The notes under the pieces are model-generated. The model ran no database searches. It was not told where the DNA came from and saw only the letters and a list, made by a program, of their open reading frames with translations. Of a stretch of DNA of 64,000 bases, positions 1 to 18,783 are shown piece by piece (position 1 is the stretch's first letter; each line of letters starts with the position of its first letter). The position numbers and the translations under genes were made by a program. The stretch lies in assembly GCA_949358305.1 (NCBI GenBank), contig OX442315.1, positions 15,340,427 through 15,404,426 on the forward strand, in the 5' to 3' direction. This stretch comes from Strigamia acuminata. Taxonomy: Eukaryota; Arthropoda; Chilopoda; Geophilomorpha; Linotaeniidae.

Positions 1-118
1 TATTTCGGAAAAACACAAATTATTTCGGAAAAAAACACATTACTTTAGAAAAACACAAATTATTTCAGAAGGAAACAAATTATTTTGGTGTAAATACAAA
101 TTTTTTAGGTGTAAATAA
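1..118. repeat. 20-bp AT-rich minisatellite
   Basis: Four to five imperfect copies of a 20-bp unit of the form TATTTCGGAAAAACACAAAT, degrading towards base 118. The array is cut by the window start. Bases 119-581 hold no gene I can support. Confidence 0.8.
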
Positions 119-581
119 ATTTTATTAGTGAGAAATTCATGCTTTTTCGTGAGAAAAGAAATTTTCTTGACATTCAAATCCTTTCATAAATCTCTAAAAT
201 GTGATAAAGCCTTGGATAAAGCACTATGTCACCACACATCGGATCAAACAGTCCAAAAATCGAATTTGGCGCCAACTGTTGCCCAAGATGCATGGAGCGA
301 TGTGATTGGCCAACTGTGAGATGAGACGTGATTGGTCCTGCCTATGTCTCCCCTATGCAGAACTAGCTTAGAGTGAGGGTCCAGTTTTATGAACACGACT
401 GTACTACATATTTTGTCCTAATGTATTACGGACTACCACCAGTAGTAACACAACATTGCTCTACTAACGGTAAAGTGGCAGACCGGCACTTAAAGTTCAT
501 TGATCATTTTGTTAGAAATAGTACAGTTTACATATAATTTATCCCAATTTGTAATACATTTTTACTTGTCGTCTTATCTAC

Positions 582-1142
582 CTAGTGGCCGCCACTTGTT
601 ATGATGTCACTGTATGTGTACCTGTGTGGTACTGCATTTCTGGTGTCATTTAGCAACTTTAAGAAACGGTAGAAAAAATTATACCAACCACAAATAGCGA
701 CTGCAACCCCACCACATTGTTTCGTCTCGTTTACAAATATTGGCCGAATTTCGTTTTCACAATCTTGTAATTTTGTTTCATTGCCCAAGCAATGGAATCC
801 ACTATATCGTAAATAATAATCATGCGGTCTAGAATCGGGAATAATGGAGAAATTGTGGGCTCCGTTTACATAACCAGCTGCACGACATGTCACTTGAGCA
901 TCCTTGTTGTCCCACAGAACTCCGCAAAGTGGGTGCCAGCGACCGTCATAATAAATTTCCACACTCCCTTCAACTTCCGTTAAGGTTTTGTTGATTAAAA
1001 CGAGTCTGCAGTCATCTTGATAAGAATTTAAATGATTTAAGTGATGAAACTTGGAAGGCAATTGTTCCTTACCGTTCTCTACGCTTAAAGTTTTGCAAAA
1101 AATGAGAAAAATAATGTTTAAATAAATAAATAAAGTCGACAT
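582..1142 (-). CDS. small secreted SRCR-domain protein
   Basis: Predicted secreted or membrane-proximal protein with one scavenger receptor cysteine-rich domain, about 186 aa. I start it at the Met at 1140-1142 because a hydrophobic signal peptide follows at once (MSTLFIYLNIIFLIFCKTLS). The same frame is open upstream to 1229, but that part looks non-coding. The SRCR domain follows: VEGSVEIYYDGRWHPLCG, then a Cys in VTCRAAGY, FHCLGN, LQDCEN, a Cys in KQCGG and AICG. That is six domain cysteines, as in group A SRCR domains. SRCR domains mediate ligand binding in innate immunity and matrix proteins; the ligand here is unknown. The C-terminal 35 residues after the domain resemble nothing known, so an intron removing them is possible. 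I saw no further SRCR exon nearby. Confidence 0.75.
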   Translation of the reverse strand: MSTLFIYLNIIFLIFCKTLSVENGKEQLPSKFHHLNHLNSYQDDCRLVLINKTLTEVEGSVEIYYDGRWHPLCGVLWDNKDAQVTCRAAGYVNGAHNFSIIPDSRPHDYYLRYSGFHCLGNETKLQDCENEIRPIFVNETKQCGGVAVAICGWYNFFYRFLKLLNDTRNAVPHRYTYSDIITSGGH

Positions 1143-1436
1143 TGAAATATGAGATGCCAAATAAACCATATGTGACCTTTCGCATGTGATTCGGGGATAA
1201 GATAAATGTAAACGGATGGAGAATTGCAAGCAATAGCGATTGCAAATTTGCTGATTTTTATTTTAATTTTTAATTTTTAATTGCACTTTTGTCTTCCGTT
1301 ATTTTTATACACAAAGAAAAATAAAAACAACAACTTAAAATCTTTATAATAACAATTATTACAATTAAATATAATAAATTGAAACACTATGACTAAACGT
1401 TGGGAAATATATTTCTTTGGAATTTAAAACATTATT

Positions 1437-4064
<2,628 letters not shown>

Positions 4065-4471
4065 TTTCGCTTCAAATCAATGTCAAGAAAATCCGTTCAC
4101 CGAGCGATCTGTGCACCTGTTCGTGATCGCTTCTTATCGCATCGAACTTTTTCATTATTTGGCTTTTATGTAATATCACGAACTGTGGAACCAACGTCAG
4201 TTCGCGATTGCTCGCTCATCATCGTCAGGTCTATGGGCAGCCAATGATGGTCGCGCACTCGCGCACATGTTTGTGATTTTCCCGGATTTTCCGCTTTTAT
4301 TTTTGAATATCGCTTCGGTTTGGTTATAGCAATAGAAATTAATTTTATTAATAGGAATTAAAAAATATATAACATTTAATATTGGAAATTCATTAAGTTT
4401 TTTATTTTTTATTTTTTGGAGTGATGTCTAGTGGGGGTTTTTGTCTTCACTCGTGACGTGCGCGCACCGTT
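4065..4471. promoter_or_regulatory. divergent GALE/HADHA promoter interval
   Basis: These 407 bases separate the start codons of GALE (-) and HADHA (+) and must contain both 5' leaders and promoters. No TATA box is evident; the sequence is locally CpG-containing around 4235-4290 and 4455-4475. Bidirectional use is inferred from head-to-head arrangement only. Confidence 0.6.
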
Positions 4472-8327
<3,856 letters not shown>

Positions 8328-8611
8328 ATCAAGGGAAAGAAATTAATTGCGAAATATACTAATTAAAAATTAATTAATCACCGCCGAAATCACGTAATTG
8401 GCAATTTTTTTGATTTGTTTTGATGTTTAGTCGTTTTTTTGTGTCAAAATTATGCGGATATTTGTAGAATTGTTTATTTTAGCCACGAAATACTGTGTAT
8501 TTTGTGTGGAGATTATATCTGATTGAAGTTATTCTAATTTTGTAGTTGAATTTGAGCGTTCGGTCGGTCGATTAAGGGAATTTGTAGGCGCTTAGTGCTG
8601 TTAATCGCTAT

Positions 8612-8617
8612 AATAAA
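8612..8617 (+). terminator. poly(A) signal for HADHA
   Basis: First AATAAA downstream of the HADHA stop codon (285 bases after it). The next gene converges on it from the other strand with its stop at 8917. Confidence 0.55.
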
Positions 8618-8916
8618 ATGTACAAACACGATTTACATTTTTAATTTTTCTCTTTTTTGGTTTATTGTTTTATTTTCTTTATCTGTTTAGTTGTTTTTTA
8701 TTGGTTTTTTTTTGTTTTAAGGAAATAAACGCATTTTTTTAAGTTTGCACAGGTAAGTCACGAATAGATATACGAAGACAATTTACATTTAAAATCCGTT
8801 AGCTAAACCGACAGTTTTGGGATGTTTTGTGCTTTTGTGGTTTTGTTTATTTTTTTTTTTGCGGTTTTTAGTTTTGAATAATATTTTTTAGGAGGTTTTT
8901 GTTTTGAGGTTTTCGT

Positions 8917-10270
8917 TCAGTTGAGGAAGTTGTTTGAGAGATGGGCCGGCTTTTCGGGGTCCGATCGCAGTTGGGCGGTTTGTTGTTTGAGGTCAAGGAA
9001 GGGACAACGGTGGTGGAAATCAATCCATTTTGAAACTCCGTTCTGGACTCCGGGCTTGCAACGACGAAATGCACCTGCTTCGACCAGTTTTTCCCAGCGG
9101 TTTTCAGTTGGGAGCTGGAAAAGTTTACACACAAAGGAAATAATTAGATAAAATCAAGGAAAAATGACGAAAAACTAAGAAAAATCAAGAAAAAATGACA
9201 AAAAATGACGAAAAATTTAGAAAAATCAAGAAAAAATGACGAAAAATTAAGAAAAATCAAGAAAAATTGACGAAAAATTAAGAAAAATCAAGAAAAATTG
9301 ACGAAAAATTAAGAAAAATCAAGAAAAAATGACGAAAAATTGATAAAAACCAAGAAGAGATCAAGAAAATCGAAAAAGAATCTAGAAAAATAAAAATAAA
9401 ATCGAGAAAAATGAGGGAAACAGAAGAAAAAAAATTTGCGGAAAAAATTAACAATTGAGGAAAAAATAACCAAATTTCAAGAATTGAGGGGGAAAACATC
9501 CAGGAAAACAAAAACAAAAAAATTGAAAATTTGGGAAAAAATGAAGTAAAATGAAGAGACACAAAACAAAATACACTAAAATAAAAAATTACGTCTTCCG
9601 TGTCAGAATGTCGACGTTTGTAGTCATTGTTGTAAGTACTCAGTAAATACAACGTTTGCTTGTCAGATGACGGCACAACATTCTCTTTCGCGCGCTCAAT
9701 ACTAAATAAAAATGTAAGAAAACCAAAAACACAAAAAAATAAAATAAAATCCAACTTAAAGTTAAATCCAACTCAAACAACATTTACCTTTCACGTGTGA
9801 GCAGAATTTTACACAATTCTTTCTCCGGCCTCCTGCACTTTGGATGGTCTTGCTTCACTGCACATTCTTGCAGTTCCTGAGTCGTCGGTTTAGGAATGTG
9901 CTGAAAAACCAAACAAAAATCCAAATAAAACTGAAATAAAACCCCCAATTCCACCATTACTACTACTTCCTACCCAATTTTTGTCGTAATACCCAATCTG
10001 GTTGTAAGTGGAACGGAAAATGTTCTTTTTGGGCGCAGATTGAAAATCATAATCTTTCGGTTCCGTTTCCCTGTCAGTTGCCCTTCAAAACATCAAATTT
10101 TGAATAAAATAAATTAATTTCGGTCTACATTTCGTCAAAACTCACCAACCCAAAGCTCGAACCGGCAATTTGTAATTTCGCATGCGAAAATCCCAAATTC
10201 GCTGTTTGTTGCCCTTGAATGCCAAAGTTCCCGGAGATTCCCGGGGAACGCTGCATTTCAAATTGTGCAT
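8917..10270 (-). CDS. probable ciliary/axonemal protein, 217 aa
   Basis: Five exons on the minus strand: 10146-10270, 9974-10082, 9788-9900, 9593-9701, 8917-9114. The frame is exact at all four junctions, giving 217 aa. It is rich in Lys/Arg/Tyr with short Tyr-based motifs: WDFRMRNYKLP, FRSTYNQIGYYDKNW, LYLLSTYNNDYKRR and a C-terminal LRSDPEKPAHLS. There is no transmembrane segment or signal peptide. The LLSTYNNDY stretch reminds me of microtubule inner proteins such as CFAP107/C1orf158, but I cannot confirm homology. A perfect palindromic RFX X-box 131 bp upstream of the ATG supports a ciliary role. It is head-to-head with PTER and tail-to-tail with HADHA. Intron 4 holds a 31-bp minisatellite. 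Confidence 0.75.
9147..9420. repeat. 31-bp minisatellite in intron
   Basis: Imperfect copies of a 31-bp unit (GAAAAATCAAGAAAAATTGA followed by CGAAAAATTAA) in the last intron of the 217-aa ciliary-type gene. The bottom strand is purely T-rich and gives spurious long reading frames. Confidence 0.8.
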
Positions 10271-10400
10271 TTTGATGGCCCGTTTTTGGAAGGAAAAATT
10301 AAAATTTTAAAGAAAACTAAAAACAACCCTAAAAAATTCAGGGACTCAAAATTTTAATTCGTCGCGGAAGCAAACATCGGCCATTTGATTACACGCAGTC

Positions 10401-10413
10401 GTTGCTAGGCAAC
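10401..10413. promoter_or_regulatory. RFX X-box between ciliary gene and PTER
   Basis: The palindrome GTTGCTAGGCAAC matches the RFX X-box core (inverted GTTGC half sites with a 3-bp spacer). It sits 131 bp upstream of the minus-strand ciliary-type ATG and 153 bp upstream of the PTER ATG. RFX factors are conserved activators of ciliary genes, so the minus-strand gene is the likelier target. Confidence 0.75.
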
Positions 10414-10566
10414 GAGTGTACAAAGCTTTATTCCGTGGCAACGGAACAACAAACGATTATTTCGAGAAATATTTCTTATCGAGTTCAAAGAACTTTTTCC
10501 TAGATATTTTTTTAAAAATGTTAAAGTCCACGAACAGATTGTATTTTTATTATTTTGCGATTAAAA

Positions 10567-12146
10567 ATGGAGTCGGGTAGAAAAGTGCGCACTGGTAAAT
10601 AAAAAAAAGTTCTCTCAAAGTTTTGATTGTTTTATTAATTTAATTTAATTCTTTTTGTTTTTTCTATAGTTACTGGTCCAATAGATCCGTCGAAATTGGG
10701 TATTACCTTAACTCACGAACACATGAGCATGGTTTTTGATGTTGCTCACGTCCCAGCACTCGAAAATGAACTGGAATTTATGAATTTGCCTTTTTCTATG
10801 GAGAATCTCGGCTGGATCAGACAAAATCCGTAAAAAATCGATTAAAAAATCGATAAACATCAATAAAAACTATACGTAATAATTATTAAAATAGCTACAG
10901 CCATAAAAACAACTTGGTTTTCAATGATGACGAAACAAAAAGAGCAGTTATTGAAGATTTAATTAACTTTAAAAACAACGGCGGCGGAACTGTGGTGGAA
11001 AATACAACGCACGGATTGCAGCGTGATTTAACTTTTCTGAAAAAAGTCGCGAACGATACTGGAATTAACGTCGTGGCAGGAACAGGCACGTATAAATAAG
11101 TTAAATACACACAACTTAAAAGTTTAATTATTTTTTCTTTATTTTATTTTCAGGATTTTACATTGCGGCAGCTCAAACTCCCGACGTTTTGTCAATCAAA
11201 ATGGAGGACATTGCAGATTTGATGCGGAATGAAATAATAACTGGCTGCGATGGTGTTAAATGCGGCCTTATTGGTGAATTGGGTTGTTCCTGGCCCCTCG
11301 ACGGTGTTTATAAATGCTTATAAATTGGTATTTTGTGTGGAATTAATTTTATTTTGATGAAATTTTAGGTTTTGAGAAGAAAAATTTGTCGGCGGCTGCG
11401 ATTGTGCAGGAGGAACTGAATGCACCCGTGATGATACATCCAGGACGACACCACCGTGCACCTTTCGAGACGTTGAGGTTTTTTCTCGAAGCGGGTGGAA
11501 AAGCATCGAAAACTGTCATGGCGCATTTGGATCGTATTTTTTTATAGTTTTTTTTGTGGGTTTTTGTTGTTTTTTGATTTTTTTTTACGATTTGTTTTAG
11601 GGTCTATTTTTGATGATGACGAATTGGTGGAATTTGCGGGGATGGGCTCGTTTTGCGAGTTTGATTTGTTTGGAGTTGAAGTTTCTGTTTATCAATTGAA
11701 TGAAGATGTTGACATGATAAGCGATGCTGAAAGGATTGCTAAATTGGCTCGTTTGGTAGAGGAAGGATTTGAGGATAAGATTGTTATCAGTCATGATATT
11801 CACACAAAGCATCGTTTGGTAAGTAAATCAGGAACTTCTGTTATTAAAGCGTGATTTTTAGCCAAAAAAACTCGATTTTTAGCCATAAAACTCGATCTTT
11901 AGTTTAGAAAACGTAATTTTTACCATAAAAGGTCGATTTTTGCATAGAGAAATATAAATTTTAGCCTAAAAATGGATTTTCAGCCAAAAATAATTTATTT
12001 CAATTTCGTTTCAGACAAAATACGGAGGAAATGGGTATTCACACATCCTTCGTTACGTCATCCCGCAAATGAAAAAACGCAACTTTACTCAAACTAACAT
12101 TGATAAAATCCTCATCCAAAATCCAACATCTTGGTTGACATTTTAA
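10567..12146 (+). CDS. PTER: phosphotriesterase-related protein
   Basis: Amidohydrolase-superfamily metal-dependent hydrolase; the vertebrate relative is an N-acetyltaurine/N-acyl amino-acid hydrolase. Seven exons: 10567-10594, 10670-10829, 10895-11085, 11154-11303, 11369-11533, 11601-11818, 12015-12146; 1,044 bases, 347 aa (family about 349). Metal-ligand motifs are present in order: LTHEH (His25, His27), GGGTVVENTT, LIGELGCSW, MIHPGR, MAHLDRS and ISHDIHTKHRL, ending IDKILIQNPTSWLTF. Intron 3 (11086-11153) seems to use a GC donor (ACAG|GCACGT), because the nearby GT donor would break the conserved frame. The stop is only 44 bp from the TFB1M stop on the other strand. Confidence 0.96.
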
Positions 12147-12190
12147 ACAAAATTTACAAACTGTACAAAACTAGAACCAAGCCAAAAACT

Positions 12191-13766
<1,576 letters not shown>

Positions 13767-13778
13767 TTTTGGTTTTTG

Positions 13779-13802
13779 TTATTTGGTTGTGGGCGCCGCC
13801 AT
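13779..13802 (-). promoter_or_regulatory. upstream ORF in TFB1M leader
   Basis: A complete 7-codon reading frame (MAAPTTK then stop) ends 12 bases before the TFB1M start codon. Its ATG has A at -3 and G at +4, a stronger context than many main starts, so it could lower TFB1M translation. This assumes transcription starts upstream of 13802. Confidence 0.45.
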
Positions 13803-14411
13803 GTTTTTGGGAACTTTTACGACGGTAGGTGGCGACGATTGAATTTTATGAGTAAAGTTATAAAGTAATTTTGAATTTAAGAAATAAAGAGGATGGGAAA
13901 TAATTTAATTTGTCCAAGTTAATGCAAGTTAATTTAAATTGCGGTAAATAAAAATAATTATTAAAAAAATGCAATACCATTAATGTGATGTTTAGATTCG
14001 TTCAGAGGTGTCGCTAGGGCGACTTTCATTTCGTTTGGTTTGTTTATATTTTTTGTCGGCCATTGTTTATCGTGTGGGTGTCCGAAAGACGTGTAAGATG
14101 TGTTTTTTATTTATTTGCACTTAATTTACATAAGAGTTGAGCACCTGCACTTGTGGTAATTAATCAACTAACTCAAAAAAATCAAAATAAAACCGAAAAA
14201 AAATCAAATATTACGGTAACCGTAAATTTCAAATCTTTCCGTTGTAGCACAACCGAAACGAAAAATAATTGAAAATAATTAATCACAGGCAGTTTTGGCT
14301 TTCAAATTCAATTTTACTGAGAAAAAAAATCTTTATTTTATTCCAGTTCAAACTTCAACCCGTCAAATTAAACAAACTACAACATCACCAGAGTTGAAAA
14401 CATCCACCAAG

Positions 14412-14424
14412 AGATGGCGCCATC
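14412..14424. promoter_or_regulatory. CTCF-like motif
   Basis: AGATGGCGCCATC resembles the insect CTCF core (AGATGGCGCC), here as a palindrome. A second related site, GGCGCCATCTAGTG, lies at 63094-63107 within an intron of the CC2D2A-like gene. Motif match only. Confidence 0.3.
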
Positions 14425-15395
14425 AATTTTATGAACAAAACTTGTCAACCTGCTCAAGGTAAGCCAAGTTAGCTAAAATAACAAAACCAAACTCTTTTAA
14501 ACTGTTTTTTATCCAAAAAAAACAAGATAACACCCAAAAAAAATAAACAAAAATTTGTGATTTTATTTTTAATTTATTATTATTATTATTAAAAAGTGTG
14601 ATTTTTCGAATTTTCCCGGATTCTCCTTTTTTCAAATGTAAACAAACAAGTTCTGTATTTCCATTGACAGTCCAGTCAATTGACCCGTCACACTCGTATT
14701 AAAAGCGATTTTTCCACGTTTTAAGTGCCCAAAACGTGATTTAAACACCCACAATTGAGTGCAAACGAATGAGGGTGTGACCCCACGCACATGTATTTAG
14801 TCATTGATTTCTGGGTGGGCCTAGTTGAAGATCCGCAACAAGAAACCCGTTGAATGGGGTCCGTTGAGGCGGCAGAGGAGCCAGTAAGTCGCGCGCCCAG
14901 CTGCCCGTCTGCACCAGCTCCCGCCCTTGTCTCGAACGAAGCCGACCGACCTGACCGAAACCAACAAAACGAGGCATCGGGCGCCCGCCAGACGAGTCTT
15001 CACTCGTCGCCTCGCTCGCTAGAAAAGCAACGAAAATTGATCCCAAACTCCCATCAACATGTGAAAAAAATTTAAAAAAAAAAAAAAAAAACATTTTTCA
15101 AATGTATTTCGCACATAAATCGAGCGGAAACACGACGAAACGAAAGAAATGAGTTTATTTCAAAAATCAAAATGGCGGCGAAGTGATTTTTTTTTATTAG
15201 GATGGCGGCTAATTAATGAATGTTCGAAAAGAGATGTTGCAGCTGGTGAATAAGTTTGTCCACAGCTGTTTTGCTCTCTCGCTCTGTATTTTGACAAGGT
15301 TTTAATAGGACCAGATGGGCCACTTGGTTCTTTTACGCTTTGCCGCCCACCATGCTCTCCCACTCGAGAGCAGTTTTAGTTTTCCTTCGGTATCG

Positions 15396-15408
15396 GTTGC
15401 TAAGCAAC
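15396..15408. promoter_or_regulatory. RFX X-box, intergenic
   Basis: GTTGCTAAGCAAC, a perfect inverted repeat of GTTGC with a 3-bp spacer. No gene start is recognised within 1.5 kb. Confidence 0.55.
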
Positions 15409-15895
15409 GCTCCGCTGCCATCTGGTGTCCAAATGAAAAACTTTTTTGACAGCCTGGTTTTAATCATTTTATTAGTACGTGATTAGGGGGGTCGTGTTCG
15501 CGCCCATCTGGTGACGAATTTGTCAAAAGCTGTTTGGGAACCAGTCCGACATTTCGGGGTTGAGAATTTTCTGAAATAAAGACGAAAATCGGGAAATTGG
15601 AAATGGGAAATGGCGGCGATTCGGCCTAACAACGTCGTCTAGATGAATAGAGATTTATTTTGGTGTTGTGGGGCATGGTGACACCTGCTAACCAGCAAAT
15701 GGGGCTATTAGCTAGTGACGTCAGGGCATATTGATGTAAGTCAGCGGGGAGTTGGAATGCGCTGGGTTGCAGGTGCACACGCGACAGACTGGCGACAGCA
15801 GTTTTGCTCGTTGAATGCGAGGCGGTCGGAGGGCGCATGCGCGAATGGTTAGCCTCGAGTCGTGTTGCGCTGGGATGAGGACGAGGTTAGGCGCA

Positions 15896-15922
15896 CAGGT
15901 GTGTGGCAGACAGACTGGCGTC
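15896..15922. promoter_or_regulatory. E-box plus SMAD silencer-type composite
   Basis: On the + strand: CAGGTG, 5 bases, CAGAC, 5 bases, GGCGTC. The reverse strand reads GACGCC-N5-GTCTG, a strict match to the Mad/Medea silencer element GRCGNC-N5-GTCTG known from Dpp target genes. A related site without the distal half lies at 15770-15794. Confidence 0.5.
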
Positions 15923-16424
15923 GGCTTGGAACGCGGTTGGAGTCATGGGCTCATGGCACCTGTGTTGAGGTGGCATGTGAAAATGACCTCTTTTGTGGGG
16001 CCCTTTGCTCCATTCCACCACTCGTGGCCACTCCCTAATTGACCTATTGCGAGGCTTTTTACATTTTTTTTTTTTAATTTTCTTTTTTGTTGTTGGCTTT
16101 TGTGTTGTGTTTATTTCATTTTCACGTCATTTTGGTTGGGTTGTTGTTGTTGGTGGAGCCGCTCTTTAATTTTGCACTTGTCAGCGCATCGATCTGCGGT
16201 GACGAAATGTCCTAATGGCGGGGTGTGGGCTGCATGTGTGCAGGAATGATGATGACGGCAATGATGGAGTAATAATTGATTGATATACGTAATAATAGTT
16301 TAGGGTTTTTTTTTCTTTTGGTTTTGGTCACGTAAGTTCATTGTTTGATGGAATTTTTTTTGGCAACTTGATGGAATGCAACGATGTGTAAGAAATTAGT
16401 AATTTTCTTGGAAAATGTTTAAAT

Positions 16425-16860
16425 TTTGCGATTTTATTCAACAATGTTTAAATTCAGCAATTTTATTCAACAATGTTTAAATTCAGCAATTTTATTCAAC
16501 AATGTGCAAACTATTTCAACAATTTTATTCAACAATGTGCAAAATAATTCAACAATTTTATTCAACAATGTTCAAAATTTGCAGTAATTTTATTCAACAA
16601 CGTTCAAAATTTGCAGCAATTTTATTCAACAATGTGCAAAATTTGCAGCAATTTTATTCAACAATGAGCAAAATAAATTCAATAATTTATTTTTGTTTAA
16701 CAAATCATTCAACAATCTTCAAAATTATTCAAAATCTGCAACTAATCATTCAACAATCTTCAAAATTTGCAACTAATCATTCAACAATCTTCAAAATTTG
16801 TAACTAATCAATCAACAATATTCAAAATCTGCAACTAATCATTCCACAACGTGCACAAAC
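16425..16860. repeat. about 32-bp CAACAATG minisatellite
   Basis: More than ten imperfect units carrying AATTTTATTCAACAATGT and CAAAATTTGCAGC, drifting towards the 3' side into AACTAATCATTCAACAATC. It reads open in one frame as low-complexity sequence, with no sign of a gene. Confidence 0.85.
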
Positions 16861-17404
16861 AAAAACCGTGCATAAAATCCTACATTTTTAACCCAACAAG
16901 CAAATTATCTACACTATTTAAATAAATTGTTGCATTCTTCCTATACAAAAATTTTTTTTTAAACAAAATTAATTTCTCACATTGTTCCACAAACACTACA
17001 CATCAGCACAAAACAATCCACAGCACAACGCAGGTGTTTCCAACCTTCACCATTAAAATCCAACAAAAAAAAAACAAACAAAACAATCGATTCCCAGTTG
17101 ACACCACCCAACGACACTTGTTAACCTTCCCCATTCATTCCCCCCAATCGCCAACTTCCCCAAAACCGAACCTTTCTCACAAGATAAACGAATAAATCAA
17201 AGATACCAACACATGTGTGATTCGATAAGCCTGACAAGTCAACAAACAAAACACTATCACTTCCGATAACGCAGCAAAAGAATCCACTCTCAACTTTATT
17301 CGAGATAACCAAAGACAACCACGAGATTAGAACGAGAACTAAATGCCCCGAATGCAATGCGGAGAAGCACCGGCCAAGTAGTAAACATTAACTAATGAAT
17401 GGGT

Positions 17405-18520
17405 TGTAGTGACCCTAGTGGTCACTAGATGAAGAACAGAAATGTGTCTGGAAATATTTTATATATTTCATATTTTTATTTGAGTTTATTTTTTATGCCT
17501 GAACAGGAAGTCTGGCATAACTTGAAGACATGAGGGTGGTTGCCAGGGCAACCAGCCCATAAGCTTCCTGTAACAGGAAATGCTTCCTGCAGAGAATGAG
17601 GAAAAATCTTCAGTCTGAAATCAACTTTGAGAGCAACAAGTCACAAAATCTACCCTGGGAAAATACAATTCTTCAAGTGGATTTGGTGAAAGATTGCCTG
17701 AGTATTTAGACTCCTTCTTGCAAATTGCTAAAGCAGTTTTGAGATGTTCTTGAGTATTGAGACTCATTTCTTACAATAACATAAAGTTATTGTGGGAGTT
17801 CTTGCTACTGTGTACATCCAGTAGTGGGAAATTTATCTTGCTGATTGAGCATATTCATCAGTGGGATTTTCATCTTGCCAAGCAGCCATTGTTTGGAGAG
17901 ATCATCATTCTTGCCAAGCAGCCATTGTTTGGATGAGAAATCCTCATTGGGAAATTTGTCCCAGTCAACATAAAGCGGAATTTGCCGCAACCACGGAGTC
18001 ATCAAGGAAGAAGAGTCGGAATTGTGTCCGAGTTCAAGTCACCAAGAATTCGGAAATTTGTCCGGTTTAACCAGGAATGAACATCGTGAGTAAAGAGTGA
18101 AGTTTAGACGCCGTTTTGAGGTTTGGGGCGGGCATTGAGGTCCGAGAGCGAGTATCGAGGTCCGAGAGCGAGCGTCGAGCGAAGAACGAGGTTCGAGAGC
18201 GAGCGTCGAGTGAAGAACGAAGTTCGAGAGCGAGCGACAAGCCATCGCCGCTATTTTGTATTATTTTCGCCATTTCACCTTCAATTATTATTACTTTTAC
18301 CTTTAATTCCTATTATTTAATTGTATTTTACTATTAGTTTATTCAAGCCAAGAATAAATCTTTTTCCTTTATTTAAGAACTAATTAGTGATTATTTCTTC
18401 TTTGATTAGTCAGTTAAGATTTTAGAGTTGAGTTTTAGTAGAATTTTGATAAGTCCCGATGCGGCACCAATGAGAAAGAAATTTCACTATTATTTTATAG
18501 TGAAATTTGAGCTCATTACA
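17405..18520 (+). repeat. 5' LTR (1,116 bp)
   Basis: It starts TGTAGTGACC with an internal inverted repeat GTGACC/GGTCAC. It contains an X-box GTTGCCAGGGCAAC (17539-17552), a duplicated CTTGCCAAGCAGCCATTG unit (about 17873 and 17909), a GC-rich block of four GAGGTYCGAGAGCGAG-type repeats (18118-18239), a poly(A) signal AATAAA (18353-18358) and a hairpin with an 11-bp stem (18479-18508) just before the terminal CATTACA. It lacks 44 bp present in the 3' LTR. Confidence 0.93.
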
Positions 18521-18522
18521 CT

Positions 18523-18540
18523 TGGGGGCCTGGGCCTGAA
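18523..18540 (+). other. putative primer-binding site
   Basis: TGGGGGCCTGGGCCTGAA begins two bases after the 5' LTR. A TGG start complementary to tRNA CCA ends is expected here. The first seven bases equal the tRNA-Pro-type site of some retroviruses; the remainder does not match a tRNA I can name. Confidence 0.6.
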
Positions 18541-18783
18541 AGATTTGAACCTTAACAACTTTTATTTAGTTGAGGGACCTAATTTGTTTGGAAAATTGTT
18601 TTGTGATAGGTTAATTAGATTGAGGAACTTCTATTTTTTGATTTGTAGTAAGAATAGGTGTGAATTTTTTTTTTTTTGGTTCTCAAACAAAAAAGGGGGA
18701 AAATGGTTAACAGAGTTTAGAAGATATTTTTCTAAGTTAAACTATTTCTTTCTTCATTATCCTATCTACTAAAAATTAACATC

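Larger units (their letters stand above)
13803..17400. other. gene-free interval upstream of the LTR element
   Basis: No gene I can support. It holds the TFB1M 5' flank, a palindrome GTCGCTAGGGCGAC (14010-14023), a CpG-richer islet at 14850-15005, an X-box, several CAGGTG E-boxes with one SMAD-type composite, and a CAACAATG minisatellite. Reading frames in the GC-rich islet overlap on both strands and lack splice support. Confidence 0.6.

Noticed and set aside
128-319. 63-codon frame near the window start
   Set aside because: Short, no domain, weak start and next to a minisatellite.
14854-15075. 73-codon frame in a GC-rich islet upstream of the LTR element
   Set aside because: Opposite-strand frames are equally open and no flanking exon or promoter can be seen.
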